The notes under the pieces are model-generated. The model did no database searches. It was not told the origin of the DNA and worked only from the letters and a program-made list of their open reading frames with translations. Of a stretch of DNA of 64,000 nt, positions 46,601-58,903 are shown piece after piece; positions within the stretch are counted from its first letter, which is position 1, and each line of letters begins with the position of its first letter. The DNA is from Ditylenchus dipsaci (Eukaryota; Nematoda; Chromadorea; Rhabditida; Anguinidae): assembly GCA_004194705.1 (NCBI GenBank), contig SADC01001073.1, positions 1 through 64,000 on the forward strand, in the 5' to 3' direction. The position numbers and the translations under genes were made by a program.

Positions 46601-47969
46601 TTGTTCTTGAGGGTTCCGCAGAGATATCGAACATAAAATTGCAAAAAGTTGTCGAAAATTGGGTTGTAAAACAAAAAATTCAGGAAAAGTGTAATTTTTC
46701 GGATTTGACTTGCTATTCTGTAATTCCAGATTCTCTTTCCACCGAAAAACTTGCTCAGTTGCAATAAAAGTCGTAGGTTCCAAGAGAATTTCGTGTCATT
46801 TTTAATCTCCAAAGGCAAATTTCAGTTTAAAATACTCAAAACATTTTTTGGAGGTTGATGTTACCTAGGTAGAGCTACTCACAAAGAAGCGCTCTGGCGC
46901 CCAGTATATTACCAAGGTAGTGATGCTCAATGCTCTTATAACTTAGGTAGATGGAGACATCTGAAAATGAATGGACATCTCTAGTGAATGGACATCCGCT
47001 GGATAGGTTAAAAAGAAGAAGTTAACCACTTATCCTGGCATAATCGGTAAATATGGATGTAGATCTAGTAAAAAACTTTTCTTATGTTTCGGCTTCAAAA
47101 GATTTTTCGTGCACTAAGTCCGATACTCTGAAGATAGTTTGCAAGTAAAAAACTGTCATTTGAGAAAATTTTACCGAAATTCGAAAAATTCCCTACAAAA
47201 TGGCGTTTTACTCATATCAACGTGCTCGAAATGCTCGAATTCGTGCAAAAAAAGTTTTGTAACTTGAAAACATTGAAAAAATGCACACCAAATGGGCGAT
47301 CACTTGGTTTGGTTGGTGCATGTGGACTATCCAGAAAAATGGATTGTACAAAAAACACTATGAAAGGCATTTTCTGTAAAAATGAGCAACTTTATATGAA
47401 CTTTCGTTCCCTCAAATTTTTCGAAATTTTTAGTTTTGGTCTTATTCGAGAGAGAAGACAATTCTGAGTAAGTTTACTTTTTACAGAACGCCAACTTCAT
47501 ATTCGGATCTCGAATATGGCTAATTCAAAGTTCGACCCGTATCGGAAGTCTGAAATATGGCTATTTTATTTCTTTTTCATGCAGCTTCTAACTTTTATTG
47601 CCGGACCGTGACACATCTCATACCATTCTACGCAGGATTGAGCAGGTTTTCTTATGGTTGTAATAACTTTCGCATATAGTTGCATTTTTCCGAGAAAAAT
47701 TGACAATTAACACAAAAGTCTTATTTTCCGAATCAGAAATTCTTAGCTAAAACCCTATTTTCACTATCTTAAAGCTCGCTCTATACGTTTTTATTTCAGA
47801 TTCAAAAAGCTCGACGAATGGAGAGCAAGATAGAAAAAAATGCAAAAATCAAGAGCACAATAATTTAGCCCGCTTAATTCTGCGCTGAAAAAAAAAACAA
47901 ATTGTAATTTTAAGTTGTTAAATAATTCTTATTAAACATTAAAGAAAAGAAAAAAAGAATAGCGTTAAA

Positions 47970-48048
47970 CGTTTAGATAATGGCTGATATCAAGAATCAA
48001 GAGCAGCTGCCCTTTTTCTAAATTAGAGAGCTCTGCACCACGAGGCAT
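47970..48048 (-). pseudogene. Tc1-like transposase amino-terminal fragment
   Basis: On the minus strand MPRGAELSNLEKGQLLLIL resembles the helix-turn-helix start (MPRG-x-x-L-S-x-x-E-K-G-Q) of Tc1-like transposases. It stops after about 26 codons with nothing recognisable beyond. Confidence 0.45.
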
Positions 48049-48279
48049 TATCTGAAAATCATGAGTTAGCCCAATAAACACACAAAATAAAGACGAGGCA
48101 ACATAATTTGTTGCCGTTCTCCAACTGCGTCTATATATTTGATACGCCTATTTTTCGGTTTTTCGTCAAGAACTTGTAGGCGCACTTTCAAAATAACTAA
48201 TTTTTTCGCACGAAACAACTTTCTTAGCCGTTTAGATGCTACGGTAAAAAAACCTATGCATTACAGTTTCAAAAACAGG

Positions 48280-51222
48280 CTTAACACTTTAAAGACGGCC
48301 TGTAAGAGCGGTATATTCTGGTGCAGTTTTGAACGCTGAATCCGAATTTCTCAGCAGAATTGGCTAATCAGCCCTTGAATGGGGTTAAATTTGCGATTTT
48401 TGAAACCGGATGTTTTGAACATTTTTTAAGCACAATTATTTTTTTAATGAGCTGTAAAACGCAAGTCTTGTGAGTTATCTTAAACAACTTTTATACCAAA
48501 ATGTAGCGCAGGACAAGGGCTTTCAAATGACATATTACATGCCTATACTTCTTTTGCAATTGCTAGACTTGACCCAATAGCAATGAAATTAACCCAAATT
48601 TTGAAATTTCCGGACTTTTGCAAACCTGTTATCACAACCTATCTTAAAAGGCCCGTTAGCAAATTCTGAGCCCAGATTCAGATTCTCCGGCTAAAACTGC
48701 CCTTAGGGGTCTTTTTTCTGCAAAATTGGCGTGAACCAAACGACTTTTTTGACACGAAAGAAATAAAATTAACGCTTGATAAATTCTTTGCTTAAAACCA
48801 AATTTTAGCTTTTGACCACAAAAAGACCTCTGATCTCAGCTTATTTGGATTAACGAAGAGTTGCAGTTGATGCATCCTGCGCTTTGGCCTTAGGTATCTT
48901 CTCCTTTTTGTTCCTTTTTTTCAGCCCTCGGTTTACAGTAGCGGAAAAAAGTATTGCATCAAGCACATATTTTTTGAAAATCATTGTGTAGCTTTCCAAA
49001 TTTGAAACATTCTACGACAATTTTTAACCAAGAATATTGCTCGCAATCTCAGCTACATTTTGAGCACAAATATACCAAAAAAGAATGATTTTTGTTAGCA
49101 TACCAATGCTATTTGCAAAGACATTCATTCATGGGGGTGGAAAAAAGTGTTGCATCAAGAATTCTTTCGTTAATGTTTTTAAGATTTTAGGATTTATTTT
49201 TTATTTTTGATTACTTTTATAGCACTATTTCATAGCTACAATTTTATAGGTCAATTTCTTCTTTTTGATTATTCTGAGAGAAGCTATGAATATCAACAAA
49301 AAAAAGTGTCATTTTTTAGTCAAAATCAAAGTAAATCTAAGGAAAATGGTTGTTTGCTCGCATACATACTGATTTTTCTTAAAAGTTTAAATATCAAAAT
49401 TGACCAGTTAATGATGTCTTAAAATAAGGCAAAAATAGAGGTTTTTTACGGTGTACGGCCAGTTAGCGAGACGGCCAGTTAGCGATGGCCAGTTAGCGAG
49501 ACTTTTTTTAAAATTTTTTGATATTTTTTGCCATAAAAGTACTCTTTTTGTGGAAAACAGTTTTTCTGCGCTCACCCAGTATCTGAAATTTCCTTAGGAA
49601 TCCGAATCAAAAAACAGAATTTTAAAATAACGCGTGGTCGCTGAGATATGACTTAAAGTTGGATGGTCATCATTTAAAAATGACAAGCACGCAACTTTAG
49701 GTCATATCTCAGCGACCACGCGTTATTTTAAAATTCTGTTTTTTGATTCGGATTCCTAAGGAAATTTCAGATACTGGGTGAGCGCAGAAAAACTGTTTTC
49801 CACAAAAAGAGTACTTTTTAAAGTTGGATGGTCATCATTTAAAAATGACAAGCACGCAACTTTAGGTCATATCTCAGCGACCACGCGTTATTTTAAAATT
49901 CTGTTTTTTGATTCGGATTCCTAAGGAAATTTCAGATACTGGGTGAGCGCAGAAAAACTGTTTTCCACAAAAAGAGTACTTTTATGGCAAAAAATATCAA
50001 AAAATTTTAAAAAAAGTCTCGCTAACTGGCCATCGCTAACTGGCCGTCTCGCTAACTGGCCGTACACCGTAAAAAACCTCTATTTTTGCCTTATTTTAAG
50101 ACATCATTAACTGGTCAATTTTGATATTTAAACTTTTAAGAAAAATCAGTATGTATGCGAGCAAACAACCATTTTCCTTAGATTTACTTTGATTTTGACT
50201 AAAAAATGACACTTTTTTTTGTTGATATTCATAGCTTCTCTCAGAATAATCAAAAAGAAGAAATTGACCTATAAAATTGTAGCTATGAAATAGTGCTATA
50301 AAAGTAATCAAAAATAAAAAATAAATCCTAAAATCTTAAAAACATTAACGAAAGAATTCTTGATGCAACACTTTTTTCCACCCCCATGAATGAATGTCTT
50401 TGCAAATAGCATTGGTATGCTAACAAAAAATCATTCTTTTTTGGTATATTTGTGCTCAAAATGTAGCTGAGATTGCGAGCAATATTCTTGGTTAAAAATT
50501 GTCGTAGAATGTTTCAAATTTGGAAAGCTACACAATGATTTTCAAAAAATATGTGCTTGATGCAATACTTTTTTCCGCTACTGTAAACCGAGGGCTGAAA
50601 AAAAAGGAACAAAAAGGAGAAGATACCTAAGGCCAAAGCGCAGGATGCATCAACTGCAACTCTTCGTTAATCCAAATAAGCTGAGATCAGAGGTCTTTTT
50701 GTGGTCAAAAGCTAAAATTTGGTTTTAAGCAAAGAATTTATCAAGCGTTAATTTTATTTCTTTCGTGTCAAAAAAGTCGTTTGGTTCACGCCAATTTTGC
50801 AGAAAAAAGACCCCTAAGGGCAGTTTTAGCCGGAGAATCTGAATCTGGGCTCAGAATTTGCTAACGGGCCTTTTAAGATAGGTTGTGATAACAGGTTTGC
50901 AAAAGTCCGGAAATTTCAAAATTTGGGTTAATTTCATTGCTATTGGGTCAAGTCTAGCAATTGCAAAAGAAGTATAGGCATGTAATATGTCATTTGAAAG
51001 CCCTTGTCCTGCGCTACATTTTGGTATAAAAGTTGTTTAAGATAACTCACAAGACTTGCGTTTTACAGCTCATTAAAAAAATAATTGTGCTTAAAAAATG
51101 TTCAAAACATCCGGTTTCAAAAATCGCAAATTTAACCCCATTCAAGGGCTGATTATCCAATTCTGCTGAGAAATTCGGATTCAGCGTTCAAAACTGCACC
51201 AGAATATACCGCTCTTACAGGC
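48280..51222. repeat. 2.9-kb near-perfect palindrome
   Basis: From 'ttaaagacggcctgtaaga' at the left to its complement at the right the two arms are nearly identical; even a 71-codon ORF (49207-49422 and 50096-50311) is the same in both. The arms contain a Tc1-type end with inner repeat (48936 and 49135) and, near the centre, a 'ggtgtacggccagttagcg' array end. No gene. Confidence 0.92.
48936..50583. mobile_element. Tc1/mariner IR/DR-type ends within the palindrome
   Basis: The outer repeat 'cagtagcggaaaaaagtatt' preceded by TA, and an inner direct copy 'ggtggaaaaaagtgttgcat' about 200 bp inside, are mirrored on the other arm. This is the inverted/direct repeat layout of IR/DR Tc1-like transposons. 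No transposase lies between. Confidence 0.65.
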
Positions 51223-51341
51223 CGTCTTTCTAGTGTTAACTGCAAAAAATCGCGGTGCGTCTATAAATATGATACGGAGTGTAGAAACGAGTATTTTTCG
51301 GCGTTTCCCGATAATTATTTTCATTCCTTTGTTTCAAAAAA

Positions 51342-54300
51342 ATGGCGAATTTGGACAGAGATCTTCTATTTGAAATAGCTGATAAACTGGTTTTCTGCGG
51401 AAGTGACTCCATTAATTCATCAAACTTAGCTGATGGAATCAAATTTATGGTAAGTTTTCGTCGTATACAGTTGCGGAAAAAAGTTACGGTCCGATCAAAA
51501 TTTTTTTGATTTTTTATGCAAATTGCTGTGTACACGTATATTTTTAGAATAAAATTGAAAATCGAAATAGACAGTCCTGTGCAGAATTTCATGCACTACA
51601 AAACTGTCATTGCTGTTTAAAATATTTTAAACAAATTATGTTGAGCATCGCCACTCATTCAAAAGGGACAATACTTTTTTCTCCGACTAAAACACTTTTT
51701 TCTCCGACTAATGTTGATTCTCGACACGAAATCAACCATTTTTAAAAAATTTTGTGTGAAATTCAAGGGTGGGCAAAGACCAGATGGCTGGAGACCCACT
51801 CCGGAATGGCCAAAAGGCCAAAATTATTGGTTTTTGGGGGTTCACTAAAGGGGGAGTAAACTTTTTGAGAAAAATCGATTGAGCGGATCAGATTTCGGGT
51901 CCGATCGGCTTAATCGCTCAGAATTCCAGGTTTATGGTGGTTTCGAGTGGTTCAGGGTGGAGTTGTGGGCGATTAAGCCGATCGGACCCGAAATCTGATC
52001 CGCTCAATCGATTTTTCTCAAAAAGTTTACTCCCCCTTTAGTAAACCCCAAAAAACCAATAATTTTGGCCTTTTGGCCATTCCGGAGTGGGTCTCCAGCC
52101 ATCTGGTCTTTGCACACCCTTGAATTTCACACAAAATTTTTTAAAAATGGTTGATTTCGTGTCGAGAATCAAAATTAGTCGGAAAAAAAAGTATTTTAGT
52201 CGGAGAAAAAAGTGTTTTAGTCGGAAATAAAATTAGTCGGAAAAAAAAATATTTTAGTCGGAAAAAAAAGTGTTTTAGTCGGAGAAAAAAGTATTGTCCA
52301 TTCAAAAGTATCCTAAAAACAAGGTACGAAAAAAGTTACGGTCCAATAACATTTTGATCTTTTTTACATGCTTGTCTTCAATGGTGAAAGATTACAGCAT
52401 ACATTTTTTAAGAGCCCTGAATTTTAGCTGCAATTTAGAAGGTCAAGCTTTTGCTTTAAATTGTCCTGAGAAAACTTATGACCATCAACATAAAAGTGTC
52501 TTGAAAATTTTAATATCAAAAGCTAGCATTTAATGCATTTTCTAAAAGCTCTTTTATTTATCTACAAAATGGCATGTCGACTGCTCTTTTAGAATTAGAC
52601 AGGGCTAAGAAACGGATGGTTGAAGTTGGAAAAAACAAAAATGTACCAAAATGAAGTAAAAAGAGGAGTTTTATAACTCTTCCAACTTCAACCATCCGTT
52701 TCTTAGCCCTGTCTAATTCTAAAAGAGCAGTCGACATGCCATTTTGTAGATAAATAAAAGAGCTTTTAGAAAATGCATTAAATGCTAGCTTTTGATATTA
52801 AAATTTTCAAGACACTTTTATGTTGATGGTCATAAGTTTTCTCAGGACAATTTAAAGCAAAAGCTTGACCTTCTAAATTGCAGCTAAAATTCAGGGCTCT
52901 TAAAAAATGTATGCTGTAATCTTTCACCATTGAAGACAAGCATGTAAAAAAGATCAAAATGTTATTGGACCGTAACTTTTTTCGTACCTTGTTTTTCGGA
53001 TACTTTTGAATGAGTGGCGATGCTCAACATAATTTGTTTAAAATATTTTAAACAGCAATGACATTTTTGTAGTGCATGAAATTCTGCACAGGACTGTCTA
53101 TTTCGATTTTCAATTTTATTCTAAAAATATACGTGTACACAGCAATTTGCATAAAAAATCAAAAAAATTTTGATCGGACCGTAACTTTTTTCCGCAACTG
53201 TATTTCACAGTTGTTCAATTTTCCATTCAGTTGGTCAATCGAGCATGTAAAAGAGCTTTCTTTTCGCAATTCACTCTCGTCCGAACAGTCTACTTGCATA
53301 GCCCTTTTAGAAAAAATTTCCAAGAATCAGACTGCCAGGGAGAAGTTAGCCCTTTGCTCGCGTTGTCCAAATAGGTTTCTTGGAATTTCAGAAATCGACG
53401 TGCTATATGACCGATGAGAGAGACAAATGGTTGGTTGCGTTGCTTATTCAAAACGGGAAGTTCAATCCAAAGAGAGTAGTTTTCGATGCCGTGTACGATG
53501 GGAATCATGAGAACCAGGCCAATGAGCTGAAAGAACTTAGTGCTATAGAATGTTTCACCACATTACTTGGATTGAATGGCTAGTGTTTTGTAATTAAGGA
53601 AAGATTCATTACCAAATAAGTGCTTTATTTTAGAAGGTGGGCTGGACTTGAGTGATTACCAAGGACCTGAATTTCTGGCGGAAAGTTTGCAAGTATACCT
53701 TTTACCAGAGCGTTTGGGTAAGCTGATGTCTAATAATAATATTGTTGGGACGATTACACTTTAAGGCGATTTCAACAAACTGCTGGGGCTGAATGCTAGA
53801 TCGATGGTAGTCCTACTTACGAAAGGGGAATATACCTGGTTTCCAGAAGGAGGTTTCTTTCCATTGCAAGTTTAATCTCTCAAAATAAGTACAAAGTACA
53901 AAATATTAACTTTGGAATGGTCGCAAGCCGTGTCGAAGATTTCACGATAGTCCTCAATTCTGAATACTTTAGTAATGATTTTGATCCAGTGTTTCCGACG
54001 ACCAAATACGCCCAACTGCTCAATTACGTGATGTCCTGCTGTGCCAATCTCAAGAAATTGCGTGTATTCGCGGTTATGATTGAAAGCAAAGAAGATTATT
54101 CGCAAGACAGTATGCTGCAAGCTGTGAACGAGGTGAAATCTATTGTAATGCCGAAGTTGGTAAAAGATGGATGCTTCATTCAAGTAGACCTCATTTCTGA
54201 TATAAACTTTGTTAATAAGGAGGCTTTCTTCACTTTATGGGTAAGGTTGCTCATTTGTTTGTCATTTAGATAGTGTGGAATGAAAATGAGGAGCTTCTGG

Positions 54301-54503
54301 TAATGGGTGTTTATTACAAATCTCCAAATAATCTTGGTTGGATGGTTCAATCTGACAGCACCTTTGAGCTTTCCTTTATGATTTTGCGAGTTGAAAACAG
54401 CAATGCGAGATCTGAGGACGAAGAAATGCTTAGCGACAGTGGTTCGGGATCAGATGACCAAGAAATGCTTAGCGGTAGTGGTTCCGGGTCCAGTGAGGAA
54501 TAA
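51342..54503 (+). CDS. F-box-like hypothetical protein, 7 exons
   Basis: Proposed exons: 51342-51449, 53231-53344, 53392-53578, 53634-53717, 53766-53865, 53928-54240 and 54270-54503 (about 379 aa). The amino end (LDRDLLFEIADKL, then KFMLVNRACKRAF) has the spacing of an F-box, which would dock on Skp1 in a ubiquitin ligase; I infer this and the match is weak. The middle is unrecognised. The tail has an acidic near-repeat, DEEMLSDSGSGSDDQEMLSG. Introns 3 (53579-53633) and 5 (53866-53927) fit only as GC-AG introns; the latter donor is a textbook gcaagt. Intron 6 is either 29 nt (after TTATGG) or 59 nt (from gttaat at 54211), both in frame. Intron 1 holds a 1.7-kb transposon. If the GC donors are wrong, the gene has a stop and a frameshift and would be a pseudogene. 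Confidence 0.65.
51468..53200. mobile_element. IR/DR-type Tc1-like foldback in intron 1 of the F-box-like gene
   Basis: Outer ends 'cagttgcggaaaaaagttac' and complement, flanked by TA (51466-51467 and 53201-53202). An inner direct copy, 'gtacgaaaaaagttacggtc', occurs at about 52321 and mirrored near 52985. The arms pair almost throughout except for the 51666-52299 insertion in the left one. No transposase. Confidence 0.85.
51666..52299. mobile_element. core-type foldback inserted with a 9-bp TSD
   Basis: Ends 'ggacaatacttttttctccg' and the exact complement. The direct repeat attcaaaag lies at 51657-51665 and 52300-52308, and the uninterrupted right arm of the host element (about 53003-53012) shows the empty site. 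The arms are 'ttagtcggaaaaaaaagt' arrays and the middle is the shared foldback core. It gives the clearest duplication for the core group. Confidence 0.9.
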
Positions 54504-54830
54504 GTGCTTGGAAACAATGATTTATTCTAAATAAATAAAGTAATTTGTTACATTCTGTACTCTCTTTTTTTGATTTCTCTCTTTACTCTCTTTTCTTTTT
54601 CAAGTCTTCGAAATATTGTACACTTTAGTCATCTTTTTAATTAATTTTATAAAATAGGTTTTTTAATTGATTAATTGAAGGTTGTTATTCTTTCCGACCC
54701 TGAAAATTCTCCTTTCCTGCATAAAATTACTTTTTTCCTGGATAATTTTCAACTGTGCATAAAAATTCACTTTTCCTGCATAAAATGGCTCTTTTTCTGC
54801 ATAAAGTTACTCTTTTCCTGCATAATTTTT

Positions 54831-55709
54831 GGCTGTACGAACTTTCGCAACAAGACAATTTCGTAAGAGCGAATTTTCGTAAAAGCGAATTTTCGTAAGA
54901 AATTTTTTTCGTAAGAGCGAATTTTCGTAAGAAACTTTTTCGTAAGAGCGAATTTTCGTAAGAAACTTTTTCGTAAGAGCGAATTTTCGTAAGAAACTTT
55001 TTCGTAACAGCGAATTTTCGTAACAAGCTTTTTCGTAACGCGGTTTTCAGTAACATTAGTGATATGTTAAGTTGCTTTTTTTGCTTTTTGATCCTCCTTT
55101 GATGTTTCTTATAACTTCTGTGATGTTTTGACCAAAAATAGTCAAGAAAAAAGTGAAACAGTCAGAGGGTGGAATCGAACCACTGGTGAAAAAAATTCAT
55201 TCCATCAACTTACCTACTGCACTATACATGCCACTAATGGGAAATAGCTATGTGTAGTATACAATATATGAATTCTAGCTCGGAGTTTTTCACCATGCTT
55301 TTGGGTATTTCTGCTGGTCTCCTAATGGATGAAAAATCCGGGGGTCAGCTAATTATCGAAATTTTCAGTCATATGACCTATGCTTACCAACTTTTGTGCT
55401 CATACAGTTAATAGTCATATAATTAACTGTTCGAAGTGTCAGACAGTGACAGAAAGGCCAAAACAAATGAATCAGATGAAATCCTGAATTAGAAAAATTG
55501 AATAAGAGTGAAAAAAATTTCGATTATTTCCTCTTACGAAAGAAATTCGTTACGAAAATTCGCTGTTACGAAAAAGTTTCTTACGAAAATTCGCTCTTAT
55601 GAAAATCTTTCTTACGAATTTTCGCTGTTACGAAAATGTTTCTTACGAAAATGTTTCTTACGAAACTTCGCTCTTACGAAATTGTCTTGTTACGAAAGTT
55701 CGTACAGCC
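54831..55709. mobile_element. array-armed foldback ('cgtaagagcgaattttcg' family)
   Basis: Ends 'ggctgtacgaactttcg' and exact complement. Imperfect 8-bp duplication taattttt/taactttt (54823-54830 and 55710-55717); the host array shows that the undisturbed sequence reads 'taatttttagctg'. Arms 54838-55040 and 55535-55705. The interior contains a tRNA-like block. Confidence 0.8.
55163..55240 (-). repeat. tRNA-derived fragment
   Basis: Minus strand: 'tatagtgcagtaggtaag' (A-box-like) followed about 40 bp later by 'agtggttcgattccaccctc', which has a B box in a short stem. A related A-box-like stretch is at 11497-11520. Not an intact tRNA. Confidence 0.45.
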
Positions 55710-56497
55710 TAACTTTTAGCTGTGCATAAAATTTCACTTTCTCTGCATAAAATTTATCTTTTCTTACACAAACAAATTACTTATTGCTGAAGCAAACACA
55801 TTATCTGTAACTGATTTTAGTTCATAATACGAGCCAACGTGCACATACAAAAGCCATTTTGTTTAAGAAAATATAAATTTTATGCAGAAAAAGTAACTTT
55901 ATGCAGGAAAGTAGAATTTTTATGCACAGCTAAAAATTATGCAGGAAAGAGTAATTTTATGCAGGAAAGGATAATTTTTATGGTCGAAAAGTATTTCAAC
56001 CTTAATTGAAACATCTTTCAAGATATCGCCGCTGGTGCTATTGATGTAGCGATCAAGAACTGATATTTATGAAAAACCCACACATCTTAGTAAATCTTAC
56101 TATACAAGAACGAGGCTAGAAAAATGCAAGGTACACAATTTTTAGGCCATATAAACGATGTTTTTATACAGGATGGCGCAATACTTTGGCGCCTTATTTG
56201 GTCATTACATTAAGCTAAGATATCAGTTTTCATTCGTTATTCTATAGTAGCGCCAAAATTTCAAAAGTGTCCGCATTTTTTGCCCCACCCAGTATGGTAA
56301 CTTTTTGAATGCAAGGAACCTTTTTGTTTCAAATTATTCACTTTTCAGTGAATGGCTTTAAATTTACATCAGCGCTATTCGGCGCGAAAGATATAGTTCA
56401 AACATCTACTTTTCTTATTTCACATTGTCAAGATATCCATTTTCACGAGTTTTTGTGTTTTTATACTCTTTCTTAGCATATCTTTTCGACTGTCAAA

Positions 56498-58903
56498 ATG
56501 TTAGATCCGTCAATGAATAAGCAAGAAGATCTGGCTGGTTCGGTGACAAATGCCATCGATGCTACATTGCTTACCATCTTGAAGACCTACTATCGACTGT
56601 GTCGCACTTCTTCTGAGAAACAAACTTTAATCGAAGTAAGTCAAAATCTTGTTACATCATGTTGGCGCAAATGTAACGATTCATGTTTTAGGATTCAAAT
56701 TTGATGCGGACTCTATGCGACAATGCGGCTGATAAACGTCCCCAGGTTGCCTTGTACGTGTGCAAGGTGCTCTAAAAACTATAAAAATCTTTTGCGTATA
56801 AAGCTACAATATAACAGATTTTACTGGCTCTGAGCAGAGACCAAACTAATTCATCTCATTTGGCTGAGAGTGAAGAGCTAAAGAAAGCGATTGCCAATGC
56901 CTGCGAGGTTGATTACGTGTCTCCACAAGTTGTGAATGGTCTGCTTATCGTCCAATCAAGGATTCTAAACGCCGATAAAAAGTTGGTTTTTTTTATAAAA
57001 TATTTGTCTTAAAGGGGGGGGGGTGGAACTTTATATACGCATCGCCTTAGGTCACAGGTTCGACTACCACTGGGTGCAAACCCTGTTTTTTTCTCTCCTT
57101 TTTTACAAGTTTAGTGTCAAAATGTAGCCAATGTTCTGGGCTTTCATTTGAGCTATCATACAGATGAAACGTTGGTGTAAAGTTAGGGCTGAAATATCAA
57201 AAATGTTGAAACATGTCCAATTCGATGAAATCCTCAATAGGACTACCTAAGAACATTTCGGTAGTATCCTGGAACTGAAATTTTTTCCCAATTTTAATTC
57301 ACACACTCATTTGCAACCTTACACTCAAAATGTAGCCCTGCTTCTTGCCGTCATTTTCAGCATACGGTTGTATAAAATAATGTAAATTGAAATCGCAAAA
57401 ATTATCAGTTCCCAAATAATACTGAAATCCTACCCCTCAATAGTACTCATTTCTTCCCGGGTCAAACCTTCGCTCGCTACCTGATTTTTTTTTAACTGAT
57501 TTCGGTGTGTAAAAATTTCCATCTTGTTCCCATGAAATTCTGACTTCAGAAAGTCACTAAACATGTGAGCAAATAAATAAAATTGGCGGAGGCTCAGACT
57601 ATATTAGTCTAAGTACGCATCATTTTGGCTGGTTTCCTCTAATTTTGGTGTTCATTTGCCAAAAATCGCAAAATTGAGGCAGTTGCTGAGAGCAAAGTAG
57701 TGCTGGAAATGGCTTCAATCGATTGCTCGATGATTTAAAACCTAGTAGTCTAAAAACTTACTAAAAAAGTTAAATTAAAACACCCCCAGAGAGACTTGTT
57801 CTTTCGACAAAAGGCGATGCGTATTTAAAGTTCCCCCTTTAATGACAGAATATCGATGTTTACATAACTTACATAAATATTTAATTGTAAAATAGCGAAG
57901 GGACAATGTTCTACATTCGATTTTTTCTGTCATTTGAGTCAAAAATATGAAATTCTATGTAGTAAATCCACTATGCTTTGCAAGGTGGTGTTCTCAGAAC
58001 TTTTAAACCGATCAGTTAGATTAGATTGCCTTGTAAGTCAAATCTTACCCTACGTTCACAATGATCCGTTTCTCGTCCGCATCCCAACTTAAAAGCACAG
58101 TATAGAAAAGCAATGAAATTTGTTTCCGCGTATGCATTTAAGTAGTCCGCATTGCGGACTACATTAAATGCATATACGAAATAAATTTCATTGCTTTTTC
58201 TATACTGTGCTTTAAAGTGCGGATGAGGACAAAAAACGGGTCATTGTGTAGGGTGTATTAATTGTGTGGTAGATGTGTCACCATTGCTCTATCTCAAATA
58301 TACCTTTTATGTGAGTCAAATTTCAGTCCATCTTACGGTCATGCACATACGAAAGCCAACCGCAACAAGTTGAACAAGCAATATGTTTTCAAATTCCATC
58401 ATCCAAACGAAGTTTCACTTTAACTATTCAAAATAGTAATCTTGCCACTCATAAAATTACAGATGCAGAAGACCTTCATCGAGAAAAGCTGCTTGGAGGT
58501 ACCTGGTGTGATTAGTGTTTGTTTTCAACCTTCGTCTTATGGATTAAGATGCATTGTGCGTTGCAAAGAAACTGTGGATGCTAGGGTAATACGCTAAAAT
58601 CTTTGAACTTTCCAGAATAGGAATTTTTTGTAGGACATAGCTAATCAGATTCTTAGTGGAGACGACTATGACATGGTTCAGTTGCTTGTTCGACTGGAAG
58701 ATGGATCGCAGCAAACTTTGGAGTTCTACCGCGATGAAGAGGAAGATGACAAGAAGTGCCTGCAGAAAGAATTGCCGCAATATTTGGATGACAACGTGGA
58801 GTGCTTCGACCCTTCTCAGTGTGTTCTCACTAAGGAGCAGTCGGAGCAGCAGCAACAGCACGGTTCTTCCTGGTTTTCTCTCTCCGCGCTCAAGTTTTGG
58901 TAG
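56498..58903 (+). CDS. ARMC1: ARMC1-like protein, complete, 6 exons
   Basis: Exons: 56498-56635, 56692-56766, 56818-56981, 58327-58411, 58463-58585 and 58634-58903; introns 56, 51, 1345, 51 and 48 nt; 284 aa, like animal ARMC1. The first half is helical armadillo-like sequence (DKRPQVALYVCK|ILLALS across a junction). The middle fits the family's HMA-like fold, with LEVPGVISVCFQP and LRCIVRCK. The end has KELPQYLDD, then SSWFSLSALKFW, matching the conserved ELPDYL and SWL...FYW tail. In animals ARMC1 is a cytosolic/mitochondrial protein tied to mitochondrial distribution and the MICOS/MIB complex. Exons 4-5 look frameshifted unless the 51-nt intron 58412-58462 is removed. The identification rests on the C-terminal half; the armadillo part is diverged. 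Confidence 0.85.
57012..57842. mobile_element. TTAA-type element in ARMC1 intron 3, with tRNA-like block
   Basis: 'ttaaaggggggggggtgg' with 'tatacgcatcgcctta' at the left, and 'aggcgatgcgtatttaaag' with 'ttccccctttaa' at the right. Just inside is 'aggtcacaggttcgactacc', a B-box-like stretch. A second copy of this left end is at 60344-60420. Confidence 0.6.
58048..58256. mobile_element. palindromic MITE in ARMC1 intron 3
   Basis: 'accctacgttcacaatgatc' to 'gggtcattgtgtagggtgt'; the arms pair almost to the centre ('gtagtccgcattgcggacta'). Confidence 0.8.

Larger units (their letters stand above)
54717..55985. repeat. foldback with 'cctgcataaaattactttt' arms
   Basis: The array of 'ttcctgcataaaattac' (54717-54825) is complemented at 55885-55980. 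It is interrupted by the 54831-55709 element, with the remainder of the interior at 55718-55880. Bases 54504-54716 are the 3' flank of the F-box-like gene (AATAAA at about 54531). Confidence 0.7.

Noticed and set aside
49207..50311. Two identical 71-aa genes in opposite orientation
   Set aside because: They are the two arms of the 2.9-kb palindrome; the frame has no recognised features and lies in transposon-like DNA.
53345..53391. Frameshift or 17-nt intron (gtttcttggaatttcag) in the F-box-like gene
   Set aside because: A 47-nt intron with the same acceptor and the donor at 53345 keeps the frame and matches the usual size.
58327..58585. Double frameshift in the ARMC1-like gene
   Set aside because: A 51-nt GT-AG intron at 58412-58462 restores the frame and the family alignment.
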